Assembly: GCA_040905245.1 (NCBI GenBank)
Contig: JBBDRX010000118.1
Span: 1 to 14,776, forward strand
DNA: 14,776 bases
Direction of reading: 5' to 3'
Source: JBBDRX01 sp040905245
GTDB taxonomy: Bacteria > Bacteroidota > Rhodothermia > Balneolales > Balneolaceae
Positions 7,223-14,776 of the stretch are shown one piece after another. The first letter of the stretch is position 1; every line of letters begins with the position of its first letter. The translations under genes were made by a program, and so were the position numbers. Below the pieces are notes generated by a model, which saw only the letters and a list, made by a program, of their open reading frames with translations, was not told where the DNA came from and did no database searches.

Positions 7223-7819
7223 ATGACGAAGTATAAACTAACAAATATTGACGGCAGAAAAATTTCAGTAAAGGACCACATCTTTACATGGTCGAACCTG
7301 CTCTCTTTTCTGAGATTGCTTGTTCCGATCCCTGTTCTGTGGATGCATATGAATAACGGATATGAGGTAAATTTTTCGATTACGCTTCTGATCCTGGCCG
7401 GTATCACCACAGATTATCTGGACGGCCTGGTTGCCAGATGGAGAAACGAAGTATCCGAAATCGGGAAGGTACTGGATCCGGTTGCGGACAAGATGATGGC
7501 TTTTTTTCTTTTTGGTTATACGGTTTGGCTTGGTTGGATACCGGTATGGTATTTTGCTATCGGTGTAACTCGTGATCTGCTGGTAATTGCCGGATCTGCC
7601 TATATCAAGAGAATTCGGGGCAAGGTTGCAATGGCCGTGTTATCCGGGAAAATATCAGTCAATGTGATGGCGCTTTACTGGATCTCCGTATTCTTTTTTC
7701 AGGGGGAGACAACCGTACACAGGATATTGATGATTGCATCCGTGGTGATGATGGTAGTCTCTTTTGTGCACTACTACTATCGGTTTAATCAGATACGAAA
7801 AGGAGCCGATTTCAATTGA
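7223..7819 (+). CDS. pgsA: CDP-alcohol phosphatidyltransferase family protein (PgsA-like)
   Basis: A 198-residue integral membrane enzyme. The complete CDP-alcohol phosphotransferase motif Dx2DGx2ARx8Gx3Dx3D is at 64-89: Asp64, Asp67, Gly68, Ala71, Arg72, Gly81, Asp85, Asp89. These residues bind Mg2+ and CDP-diacylglycerol and supply the catalytic base. The N-terminal WSNLLSFLRLLVPIP (about 23-37) is typical of the first helix of phosphatidylglycerophosphate synthases, and about five further hydrophobic helices follow. The likely reaction is CDP-diacylglycerol plus glycerol 3-phosphate giving phosphatidylglycerophosphate and CMP. Other acceptor alcohols within the family cannot be excluded, so the symbol is tentative. 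ftsY starts 33 bp downstream, suggesting one transcript. Confidence 0.82.
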   Translation: MTKYKLTNIDGRKISVKDHIFTWSNLLSFLRLLVPIPVLWMHMNNGYEVNFSITLLILAGITTDYLDGLVARWRNEVSEIGKVLDPVADKMMAFFLFGYTVWLGWIPVWYFAIGVTRDLLVIAGSAYIKRIRGKVAMAVLSGKISVNVMALYWISVFFFQGETTVHRILMIASVVMMVVSFVHYYYRFNQIRKGADFN

Positions 7820-7852
7820 TTTGATTTCGGCAAACAGAATGAGGTACATAGT

Positions 7853-8815
7853 ATGAGCTGGTTCGAAAAACTTGGATTGACAAAGAAAGAAAAACTGGAC
7901 AAAGGAGTCGAGAAGAGCCGTGATGGATTAATGCAAAAGATTGGTCGGGCGGTTGCGGGGAAGACGAAAGTGGATCCTGAACTGCTGGACGATCTGGAAG
8001 AGGCTTTGATCACATCGGATGTCGGTGTAAAAACGACGATAGACATTATTGATCGAATCGAGGCACGGGTTGCACAGGATAGTTACTTTGGAGAAGATGA
8101 ATTCAACTCTCTGTTGAAGGAAGAGATCGTTGCGTTGCTGAGAGAGAGTGACACGAATGACGCTGCGATTAATCCGGAAACAGACCATGAGACTTCACCA
8201 CATGTAATTCTTGTTGTGGGTGTGAATGGAGTCGGGAAGACAACAACCATCGGGAAACTGGCACATCTTTATAAAAAGGTCGGAAAAAAAGTTTTGTTGG
8301 GGGCTGCGGATACTTTTCGGGCAGCGGCAGTTGATCAACTGAAAATTTGGAGTGAGCGGGCAGATGTGCCTCTTGTCGAACAGGGGCAAAACGCGGATCC
8401 TGCTGCTGTGGCGTTCGACACAGTTTCGGCGGCGAAAGCCCGGGGAGTCGATGTAGCGATTATTGATACCGCTGGTCGTCTCCACAATAAAAAGTCGTTA
8501 ATGGAAGAGCTGTCCAAGATCAAGAGAGTCATGTCCAAGGTCATAGAGGATGCTCCTCACGAGGTGTTACTGGTTCTGGATGCTTCCACAGGTCAAAATG
8601 CCATGCAGCAGGCCAAGGCATTTACGGAGGTTGTCGAAATTACCGGCCTGGTGCTGACCAAACTCGATGGTACCGCCAAAGGGGGGATTGTAATTGGAAT
8701 TTCACACGAATTAAACGTTCCTGTCACGTATATTGGCGTGGGAGAACGTATAGAAGACCTGCAACTGTTTGAGAGAGAAAAATTTGTTAACGCCCTGTTT
8801 GGATCGTCGTCCTGA
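7853..8815 (+). CDS. ftsY: Signal recognition particle receptor FtsY
   Basis: A 320-residue SRP-family GTPase that docks the SRP-ribosome complex at the inner membrane for co-translational insertion. The N-terminal helical domain (about 1-100) begins MSWFEKLGL, and there is almost no long acidic A domain as in E. coli, so this is the short form. GTPase motifs are complete: G1 GVNGVGKT (123-130), DTFRAAA (153-159), DTAGR (205-209), TKLDGTAKGG (269-278) and the closing GVGE (295-298). The DTFRAAA motif and the short N-terminal domain separate it from Ffh, and the Met-rich M domain of Ffh is absent. A good Shine-Dalgarno GAGG (7841-7844) sits 8 bp before the ATG. It lies 33 bp after the phosphatidyltransferase gene, and a short palindrome follows its stop. 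Confidence 0.97.
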   Translation: MSWFEKLGLTKKEKLDKGVEKSRDGLMQKIGRAVAGKTKVDPELLDDLEEALITSDVGVKTTIDIIDRIEARVAQDSYFGEDEFNSLLKEEIVALLRESDTNDAAINPETDHETSPHVILVVGVNGVGKTTTIGKLAHLYKKVGKKVLLGAADTFRAAAVDQLKIWSERADVPLVEQGQNADPAAVAFDTVSAAKARGVDVAIIDTAGRLHNKKSLMEELSKIKRVMSKVIEDAPHEVLLVLDASTGQNAMQQAKAFTEVVEITGLVLTKLDGTAKGGIVIGISHELNVPVTYIGVGERIEDLQLFEREKFVNALFGSSS

Positions 8816-8833
8816 TTCATAGTATTTGACTCT

Positions 8834-8845
8834 CTCTCCGGAGAG
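8834..8845. repeat. 12-bp perfect palindrome between ftsY and the TPR-CHAT gene
   Basis: CTCTCCGGAGAG is its own reverse complement. As RNA it can form only a 4-bp stem with a CCGG loop, followed by CCTTTTCT, so it would be a weak terminator for ftsY. It also lies between a TTGACT (8826-8831) and a poor -10 (8848-8853), where a repressor could sit. Both roles are guesses. Confidence 0.3.
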
Positions 8846-8883
8846 CCTTTTCTGGCAGGGGTAAGGAGTTGAGAATCGTTCGA

Positions 8884-11800
8884 ATGGACAAAACCCGCTT
8901 TAAAACGCTGGCTTTTTGTTGTTTGGGAGCCTGTCTGCTTAACATGGCCCCTGCATTTGCCCAAGGCCAAGTCACCGCTGATGAACTGTTCAGTCGGGCT
9001 TACCATGCCTGGCTGGATGCAGATAATGATACTGCTCTGAGGCAGTTTCGTGAGGTAACGGGTGTGCTGATGAGTGAATCCCGTTGGTCGAGGGTTATTG
9101 AAAGCGAGCTCTATGTAAGTGCCATTTTTCGCGAACGTCGTGACTACGACAGAGCTGCGAAGAAGATGCAGTGGATTCGAGAGGTCGCTGGTGATTATTT
9201 GTCCGGTGATGATCCTCTTTATTCCAGGATTTTTCAGGAAGAGGCATTGTTGTCCATGGAAAAGGGAGAACTGAAATCGGCAATGGAGAGTGCCGATCAT
9301 GCGACCAGATGGGCAGAGTCGGGAGAGGCAGATCCTGTTATTTCGATTAAGGCATTTACAGTGCTGGGAGAAGTCTGGCACAATCTGGGAAACTATCAGA
9401 AGGCTCTGGAGCTGTATCAAAAAGCACTCGCAATGGTAGAGAACATTCCTGATTGGTGGAAACGCACCTATGGAAGAACGCTGGTTCACAACAATCTTGG
9501 AGTTACATACCGGAAGATCGGGCAGCTGGATCAGGCAATGGAGCACTACAAAAAACAGCGTACCTATCTTCGCGAGATTTACAGAGACGACCACCCACTG
9601 ATTGCCACAAATCATAACAACATTGGTACACTTTACTATATAAGGGGGGACGTAGCAGTCGCTGTTCACCACTTTCTTCGAACAGCCAACCTGATGGAGA
9701 GTAATTACGGAACAACACATCCACTTGTTGCTACGGCGTATAACAATGCCGGAAGTGCTCTTGTTGAGCTGGAGATGATTGAAGAGGCGACTCAGTACCT
9801 GGAACGTGCCCAGGAGATCAAGTTGGAATCTCTGGGGATGGATCATATCGATACCGCAATCGGTTTTTCCAACCTTGCCTCACTACACATGGAGAGTGGA
9901 CGGTACGAATCCGCACTTCAATACTATAATCAGTCGTTGACGATACGTCTGGGACTGTTTGAAGGGGAGCACCCGGATCTGATTTCCATCTTTATTCAGA
10001 GGGGACAACTCTATATTGAGATGGATGAGCCAGAAAAGGGACTGGCAGATTTTCATGAGTCTCTTCGAATAGGAAAAGCAACATTGGGTGAATTCCATCC
10101 GGATATCGCCAATATCTACTATCATATCGGAAACGCACATCGCTCTTTGAGTCAGCACTATGCAGCATTGAGAGGGTATCAAAATGCAGTAATGCGTCTG
10201 GTTCCTGAATTTAAAACTGAAAATCTTTATCAGAATCCGAATTCGGTTCAGACCGAACATCCACGACTCCTTCTTCGGGTTCTTTCAGCCAAATCGAATT
10301 TGTTGAAGATGCTTCACGGCAGATTCCAACAGACCGAAGAGCTGGTTGCGGCACTTGAAAGCTACCTTCTTTCGATAAAACTGGTTGGTGACCTTCAGGT
10401 TAATTTTCAAAACGAAGTCTCCAAGCTGACACTTATTGACCGATATTATGATCTCTTTGAAGGTGCGTTGAGCTCAACAATGCAGCTGTATAAAGAGACT
10501 GGGGATAAAGAGTACCTTCAATTTGCATATCAGATTCTGGAAATGAGTAAGGCGAGAGTTGCACAGGAACTGCTGATCTCTGCCGACCATCCGGAATCCG
10601 GCAATACACCTGAAATGGTCCGGCGCAGAGATCGTGAGACCAGAAGTGAACTGTCGACTCGCAGACATGAGCTTATTCTGGAAGTGGAAAAGTCCGGTGG
10701 GCTCCACACACAAAAAGCGGGAATGCTTCAGGATTCACTCTTGCAGGCACATGCAGACTGGGTAGAGTGGGTGGACCGGTTGAAGCGTGATCATCCCCTG
10801 TTTTATCAATCAAAATATAATCGTAAATGGACAACTCTGGATGAGCTGCGAAATGAGGTTCTGGACGAAGATCAAGTGGTATTAAGCTACTTCCTCGGAG
10901 AGGAAGATATCTATCTCATGTTAATCAGCCGGACTCATGTATCTCTTAGGCAAATCGGCTCCACCAATGCAATTCCGGAATTAATCAGTGAACTCCATAC
11001 CTCTCTGGAGGCCAGAAACAAAAGCAGATACAAGCAGGTTGCATGGCAGCTTTATGATAAAGTTTTGAAACCGGTAGAGAAAGAGCTGAATCCATATCAT
11101 CAGCTACTGATTCTGCCTGATCATCAACTTTATCATCTACCTTTCGAGTTGTTGTTTAGTCGCCCGACCGAAGAGATGAAACCCTGGAGCTGGCCTTATC
11201 TGATCCGAAACTACCAAATCAGCTATGCACCGTCTCTGGAGATTTTTTTGAGCACCCGGAGAGGAGCCAGGAGGCCAGATGATCAGAACATGCTGGCTGT
11301 CGCACCCTGGGCCGAAACAGGAATCAAACTTTCACCCACGGAGTCGGATCGATATTTTGGATCGCTTTCGTCCCTGCCGCTCTCAAGATACGAAGTGGAG
11401 GAGATTGCCGGAATTCACGAGAACAGCGGGTCTCTCTGGAGTCGGCTGTGGGGAGACAAGAAGACGGATCTGCTGATCAACTATGAAGCTACAGTTGCCG
11501 ATTTGAAACAGCGGGATCTGACACAGTATCGGTACGTTCACTTTGCTACACATGCGTTTATTCATGAGACCTATCCGACTCTTTCGGGAATTATGATGGC
11601 TCCGAACACATCGGGAAGAAGTATGATCTATCTGAATGATATTCTCAATATGGACTTTGAAGCAGAGCTGGTTGTGCTCAGTGCTTGTGAAACAGGCCGC
11701 GGTTCACTGGCTCGTGGAGAGGGGGTTATCGGATTCACCCGGGCATTTCTTTCGAGTGGAGTGGAGAACCTGATGGTTTCATTGTGGAAAGTGAATGATC

Positions 11801-11958
11801 GTTCTTCCGCGGCCCTGATGACAACCTTCTACCGGGAGTTGTTGACAGGTTCCGGGAGTGGCGAAGCGCTGAGAAGAGCCAAGCTTTCACTTATCGAAAG
11901 TTCCGAGACGGCATTTCCAACCGACTGGGCCTCATTTATTTTAATTGGTGGATCGTGA
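8884..11958 (+). CDS. Secreted TPR-CHAT domain protein, putative caspase-like protease
   Basis: About 1024 residues from the ATG at 8884; a TTG at 8869 abuts the GGAG and is too close to use it. The N-terminus is a signal peptide (basic MDKTRFK, hydrophobic core, APAFA then Gln27), so export to the periplasm or beyond is predicted. Residues about 100-440 are tetratricopeptide repeats; from His237 they follow an exact 42-residue period (His237, 279, 321, 363, 405), as in kinesin-light-chain-type TPRs. A helical linker (about 440-655) leads to a CHAT domain (about 655-1022), a caspase-related fold. The catalytic dyad appears intact: His890 in HFATHA and Cys935 in LSACETG, followed by the conserved GVIGFTRAFLSSGV and SLWKVND stretches. 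Proteolysis is known for some CHAT members (separase-like, Craspase, gasdermin-activating), but the substrate here is unknown. It starts 68 bp after ftsY and may share its transcript. Confidence 0.9.
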   Translation: MDKTRFKTLAFCCLGACLLNMAPAFAQGQVTADELFSRAYHAWLDADNDTALRQFREVTGVLMSESRWSRVIESELYVSAIFRERRDYDRAAKKMQWIREVAGDYLSGDDPLYSRIFQEEALLSMEKGELKSAMESADHATRWAESGEADPVISIKAFTVLGEVWHNLGNYQKALELYQKALAMVENIPDWWKRTYGRTLVHNNLGVTYRKIGQLDQAMEHYKKQRTYLREIYRDDHPLIATNHNNIGTLYYIRGDVAVAVHHFLRTANLMESNYGTTHPLVATAYNNAGSALVELEMIEEATQYLERAQEIKLESLGMDHIDTAIGFSNLASLHMESGRYESALQYYNQSLTIRLGLFEGEHPDLISIFIQRGQLYIEMDEPEKGLADFHESLRIGKATLGEFHPDIANIYYHIGNAHRSLSQHYAALRGYQNAVMRLVPEFKTENLYQNPNSVQTEHPRLLLRVLSAKSNLLKMLHGRFQQTEELVAALESYLLSIKLVGDLQVNFQNEVSKLTLIDRYYDLFEGALSSTMQLYKETGDKEYLQFAYQILEMSKARVAQELLISADHPESGNTPEMVRRRDRETRSELSTRRHELILEVEKSGGLHTQKAGMLQDSLLQAHADWVEWVDRLKRDHPLFYQSKYNRKWTTLDELRNEVLDEDQVVLSYFLGEEDIYLMLISRTHVSLRQIGSTNAIPELISELHTSLEARNKSRYKQVAWQLYDKVLKPVEKELNPYHQLLILPDHQLYHLPFELLFSRPTEEMKPWSWPYLIRNYQISYAPSLEIFLSTRRGARRPDDQNMLAVAPWAETGIKLSPTESDRYFGSLSSLPLSRYEVEEIAGIHENSGSLWSRLWGDKKTDLLINYEATVADLKQRDLTQYRYVHFATHAFIHETYPTLSGIMMAPNTSGRSMIYLNDILNMDFEAELVVLSACETGRGSLARGEGVIGFTRAFLSSGVENLMVSLWKVNDRSSAALMTTFYRELLTGSGSGEALRRAKLSLIESSETAFPTDWASFILIGGS

Positions 11959-11976
11959 GACCCTCATGAAGAATTA

Positions 11977-13683
11977 CTATCTGGGTAGTCGACGAGTAAT
12001 GTCAATAAATTGTTGATTATCCACCTCCGGCCAGCCGGTGTAGTTTGCCACCTCAATGGTGGAGGCGTAAATTAGTCGGGTGGTTCGTGTCAGTTTGGGA
12101 AAGTCTACCTTGTCGACAGAGTCTCCAGGTTGATGATAGTCTTCGTGCACACCGGTAAAGAAGAAGACAAAGGGAACACCGAGCCGTCCGAGATTCCAGT
12201 GATCACTTCTCCGATAAAACTGATTTGGATCATTCAGATCGTTGTAGGTGTAGTCCAGCTCCATATTGACGCTCTTTTGGTTGGCGGCATGAACCAGGCT
12301 GTCCAGCTGTGTTGAGATAATATCCCCGCCTATGATGTAGATGTAGTCTGTATCTTTATTTTGTGCACGTTCTGTTGTGCTTCGCCCAATCATATCGGCA
12401 TTGTAACTGGCGACGGTCTTCTTGATCGGTACGACCGGGTGGTCCGAATAGTATCTGGAGCCGAGAAGTCCCATCTCTTCGGCAGAAACATGCAGAAACA
12501 GGATACTTCGGTCCGGTCGCTCACCGGTTTCCTGATAAGCCCGTTGGAGAGCTTCGGCAATGACCATTAATGCGCTTGTACCACTCCCGTTGTCGTCGGC
12601 ACCGTTGTTGATATAGTCGCCTGTATCGTCCGGCTGGGTAATGCCGATATGGTCGTAGTGAGCAGTCAGTACGACGACTTCGTCTGATCGTTCGGGGTCA
12701 TCACCTTCAAAAAGTGCCAGGACATTTTCTGTTTCTATATCCACCGTCCTCTGGTAGGGACGGTAATCGAGTATATAGGGGAGTTGAAAAGGCTCGAAAG
12801 AGGTAATGGAACGGGTCAGTTCCTCACGGTGTCTTCGGAGTTCCTGTAAGGATTCGAGTTCGAGAAGTTCAGCTGCAAAGTCGGGACTGATTTTTACATA
12901 TCCTCTGGGATAACCCTGCCGGGGGGACATGGATTCCAGGTAGGCCAGGCGGCTGTTTCGGGGTTTGTTCAGTACCCTGGAAGAGAGCTTGCGAAGGGAC
13001 TCGAATTCTTCGGGAGACTCATCACCGATGACAATTACGCCTCTGGCTCGGTTTCGGCTCACGATTTCTGAAAATCTGTGATTGCCTGTCCAGTTTTCGC
13101 TCACGAGCGTATCGCCCCCGGACACATAGGGAATTTCTTCAAAGACAAGCACCCACTTGTCTGTCAGGTCAATACCTTCGAGATGGGTTGCGCCTCGAAG
13201 AGTATCGTTGACACCAAATCCGGCGAAGACAATATCACCGAAAAGGTCCCGGGCACCGCCAAACAACTGTATGAATTTCGATTGCGTATCCGGAGAAGAG
13301 ACGGAGTGATCCGCAAGGAGGGTGTCACCGTTTTCAATATGCCATGTATCGTATACCAGGCTGTCGGTTCGTTCAGCCTTCAGTGTAAATCGTTGAAAGT
13401 AAGATCCATCGTCACCCGGGGCTTCAAATCCGAGCCCTTCATAATGGTCTCTTAGATAATCGGCCGCAATTTTTTGCCCTTTCGATCCGGTTTCACGGCC
13501 TTCAAGCGAATCGTGCGCAATAGCCGACAGGTGGTGGTAAAGTGAAGGTTCATTAATAGCCTCGGCATAGGACAAAAGCTGAGCAATGTTCCCTTCAGAG
13601 GGTCGATTTTCGGACGTTTGAATGGTGCTGCAGCCATAAACCATCAGTACAATGGCAGCAAGTGTAATAGCAGTCTCTCTCAT
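11977..13683 (-). CDS. M28 family zinc metallopeptidase lipoprotein with PA-like insert
   Basis: A 568-residue aminopeptidase-like enzyme. The N-terminus is a lipoprotein signal with lipobox VYGC (Cys18), so it is predicted to be membrane-anchored outside the cytoplasm. Residues about 130-290 look like a protease-associated (PA) region (DLFGDIVFAGFG, DKWVLVF, ARGVIVIGD). The catalytic M28 domain spans about 310-555. The co-catalytic zinc site is complete: His342 (AHYDH), Asp363 (GADDNGSG), Glu402 as general base and Glu403 as ligand (SAEEMGLLG), Asp430 (NADMIGR), and His517 (DYHQPGD). The enzyme probably trims N-terminal residues from peptides outside the inner membrane. scpA lies 18 bp upstream on the same strand, so they are probably co-transcribed. 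It converges on the TPR-CHAT gene with an 18-bp gap. Specificity is unknown. Confidence 0.92.
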   Translation of the reverse strand: MRETAITLAAIVLMVYGCSTIQTSENRPSEGNIAQLLSYAEAINEPSLYHHLSAIAHDSLEGRETGSKGQKIAADYLRDHYEGLGFEAPGDDGSYFQRFTLKAERTDSLVYDTWHIENGDTLLADHSVSSPDTQSKFIQLFGGARDLFGDIVFAGFGVNDTLRGATHLEGIDLTDKWVLVFEEIPYVSGGDTLVSENWTGNHRFSEIVSRNRARGVIVIGDESPEEFESLRKLSSRVLNKPRNSRLAYLESMSPRQGYPRGYVKISPDFAAELLELESLQELRRHREELTRSITSFEPFQLPYILDYRPYQRTVDIETENVLALFEGDDPERSDEVVVLTAHYDHIGITQPDDTGDYINNGADDNGSGTSALMVIAEALQRAYQETGERPDRSILFLHVSAEEMGLLGSRYYSDHPVVPIKKTVASYNADMIGRSTTERAQNKDTDYIYIIGGDIISTQLDSLVHAANQKSVNMELDYTYNDLNDPNQFYRRSDHWNLGRLGVPFVFFFTGVHEDYHQPGDSVDKVDFPKLTRTTRLIYASTIEVANYTGWPEVDNQQFIDITRRLPR

Positions 13684-13701
13684 TTTTATCTGGGAATACT
13701 G

Positions 13702-14460
13702 TCAGTTGGAGTTTGTAACCCCGGAGGTAAGGATCTCTTCGGCAGGTTTCAGATCGAGGTAGAAATCGAGAGGACTCGCTTCAATAAACAGATTAATCTG
13801 CTGCTCTTTGACCATTTCCAGGATGGCAAGAAAGGTGACGACAATCACCATTCGGTTTTTGAATGGCTGGCACAATCGGGCAAACGAGACCCGCCCCGAC
13901 TGCTGTAGAGTATTCAGAATGTATTGGGCCTGGTCTTCGACAGTGTAGGCCACCCTCTCAACCTTGTGAAAGACGTTGTTTTTCTTGATGCCGGCCAATA
14001 CCTGTTGAAATGCCGACATCAGTTCAAAAAGTGTGACATCTTTCAAGGCTTCACCGGAGGCCTGTTTCTCCACGACGTCTTCTTCATGAAAACCACGAGT
14101 ATAGAACTGTCGGGCCTCTTCATCCAGATGAACCATTTTTTCGCCCATCTCCTTGTAGCGTTTGTACTCAAGAAGACGTTGTACCAGTTCGTAGCGCGGG
14201 TCGGATTCGTCCAGATCTTCCTCATCACTCTCTTCCCGGGGAAGCATCATTCTGGCTTTGATTGACATCAGAAGACTGGCCATGTAGATGAATTCGCTGG
14301 CTACGTCCAGGTCCAGTACCTCCATGAGGTGGATATACTCCAGAAATTCGTTGGTGATGTGAGAGATGGGGATATCGTAGATGTCCAGTTCATCCCGACG
14401 GATGAAAAAGAGCAGCAGATCCAGGGGGCCTTCAAAGTTTTTTAACTGTACTCTGTACAT
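13702..14460 (-). CDS. scpA: Segregation and condensation protein A (ScpA)
   Basis: A 252-residue kleisin that bridges the two SMC heads and, with ScpB, forms the bacterial condensin used in chromosome compaction and segregation. The N-terminus is diagnostic: YRVQLKNFEGPLDLLLFFIR, then DIYDIPISHITNEFLEYI and ASEFIYMASLLMSIKARMMLP (about 1-75). An acidic linker follows (about 76-86, EESDEEDLDESDP), then a helical middle and a C-terminal winged helix (about 185-245, VSFARLCQPF and VVTFLAILEMVKEQQINL) that contacts the SMC ATPase head. Length is normal for the family (about 240-260). ScpB is not in the window. The gene is read away from the 235-bp divergent gap and is followed by the M28 peptidase. 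Confidence 0.95.
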   Translation of the reverse strand: MYRVQLKNFEGPLDLLLFFIRRDELDIYDIPISHITNEFLEYIHLMEVLDLDVASEFIYMASLLMSIKARMMLPREESDEEDLDESDPRYELVQRLLEYKRYKEMGEKMVHLDEEARQFYTRGFHEEDVVEKQASGEALKDVTLFELMSAFQQVLAGIKKNNVFHKVERVAYTVEDQAQYILNTLQQSGRVSFARLCQPFKNRMVIVVTFLAILEMVKEQQINLFIEASPLDFYLDLKPAEEILTSGVTNSN

Positions 14461-14651
14461 AATCGGGGTTCACTGTTTCAGGAAGATCGTAAAAACGGTG
14501 GAAAATGAAAACTGATCTTCAATTCTTACTCCACTTTCATTCGGTCTGAACCGATTCATTTTGAGCTTTTACCAGGCTCTTCAGCCTATATTTCAACGAA
14601 ACGAATCGAACATGTGTAAGGAATCAAGCATTTTGAAACGCATTTGATATA
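14461..14651. other. AT-rich divergent intergenic region
   Basis: This holds no ORF I can support. Weak dyads are visible: TCGGT (14541-14545) with ACCGA (14550-14554), and GGCT/AGCC around a CTTC loop just downstream. An ATCAA/TTGAT pair flanks about 17 bp immediately before the -35 of the terminal lipoprotein promoter. I see no convincing promoter for scpA on the minus strand. Confidence 0.3.
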
Positions 14652-14681
14652 TTGACAGGGGATTAAACTTTCTTGTAAAAT
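14652..14681 (+). promoter_or_regulatory. Sigma70-like promoter before the terminal lipoprotein gene
   Basis: TTGACA (14652-14657) is a perfect -35 and TAAAAT (14676-14681) matches the -10 at five of six positions, with an 18-bp spacer. The ATG at 14696 is only 14 bp beyond the -10, so the expected leader is about 5-8 nt and no Shine-Dalgarno is visible. The transcript would be almost leaderless. Confidence 0.55.
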
Positions 14682-14695
14682 AACAGAAACAAGTG

Positions 14696-14776
14696 ATGAA
14701 ACATACGATACAGACGATATGGATGTCGCTGCTGCTGTTGGGATGCAGCGCGACCGAGCCGATGCAGCAGGGTTCT
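14696..14776 (+). CDS. N-terminus of a lipoprotein, cut by the window edge
   Basis: An open frame of 27 codons runs to the end of the window. The visible part is a lipoprotein signal peptide: a short polar start (MKHTIQT), a hydrophobic core (MSLLLL) and a lipobox LLGC with Cys17, then SATEPMQQGS. A GTG directly before the ATG is an alternative start. The mature protein is outside the window, so its function cannot be told. It is divergent from scpA and has its own good promoter. Confidence 0.65.
   Translation, partial: MKHTIQTIWMSLLLLGCSATEPMQQGS

Noticed and set aside
8593..9846. A 417-codon open frame on the minus strand opposite the end of ftsY and the start of the TPR-CHAT gene
   Set aside because: It spans two well-supported genes on the other strand, shows no recognisable domain and has the composition expected of an antisense shadow.
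8884..13683. A defence cassette formed by the CHAT protein and the M28 peptidase
   Set aside because: The genes converge, so they are not an operon. Both are predicted to be exported, and no effector, sensor nucleotide enzyme or CRISPR component is nearby.

Overview
The window reads as chromosomal DNA of a Gram-negative bacterium. It encodes lipoproteins with clear lipoboxes, a periplasmic adaptor with an RND pump, and a large exported TPR-CHAT protein. Weak or oddly spaced Shine-Dalgarno sites, M28/PA lipoprotein peptidases and big TPR-CHAT proteins all fit the Bacteroidota relatives (Balneolota/Rhodothermota type). That placement is my inference from protein style; no rRNA gene is present to confirm it. 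I see no transposase, integrase, tRNA, CRISPR array or phage gene, and coding density is high. The longest gene-free stretches are about 235 bp, so no gap exceeds 300 bases.

Layout. (1) Positions 1-1046: the 3' end of an amidohydrolase on + converges on a membrane-anchored thioredoxin-like protein on -. A nested inverted repeat lies at the end of the amidohydrolase. (2) Positions 1280-5785: a two-gene RND efflux operon, lipoprotein adaptor then 1041-residue pump, with no outer-membrane channel gene beside it. (3) Positions 5860-6557: a small helix-turn-helix protein with a tightly linked unknown small protein. A strong 10-bp inverted repeat lies between the pump gene and this pair. (4) Positions 6550-7140 (-): a NUDIX hydrolase of ADP-ribose pyrophosphatase type, overlapping tail-to-tail with the unknown gene. 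(5) Positions 7223-8815: a CDP-alcohol phosphatidyltransferase (PgsA-like) followed closely by ftsY, a membrane-biogenesis pair. (6) Positions 8884-11958: a secreted TPR-CHAT protein with an apparently intact His/Cys dyad. (7) Positions 11977-14460 (-): scpA followed 18 bp later by a lipoprotein M28 peptidase. (8) Positions 14696-14776: the first 27 codons of another lipoprotein, behind a good sigma70-like promoter.

Most of the window is housekeeping: SRP receptor, phospholipid synthesis, condensin, NUDIX and RND efflux. The candidates for undescribed biology are the exported CHAT putative protease with its regular 42-residue TPR array, and the HTH/unknown gene pair with the inverted repeat upstream. 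No clear defence cassette or obvious protease substrate is encoded next to the CHAT gene, so a new system is a possibility rather than something the sequence demonstrates.
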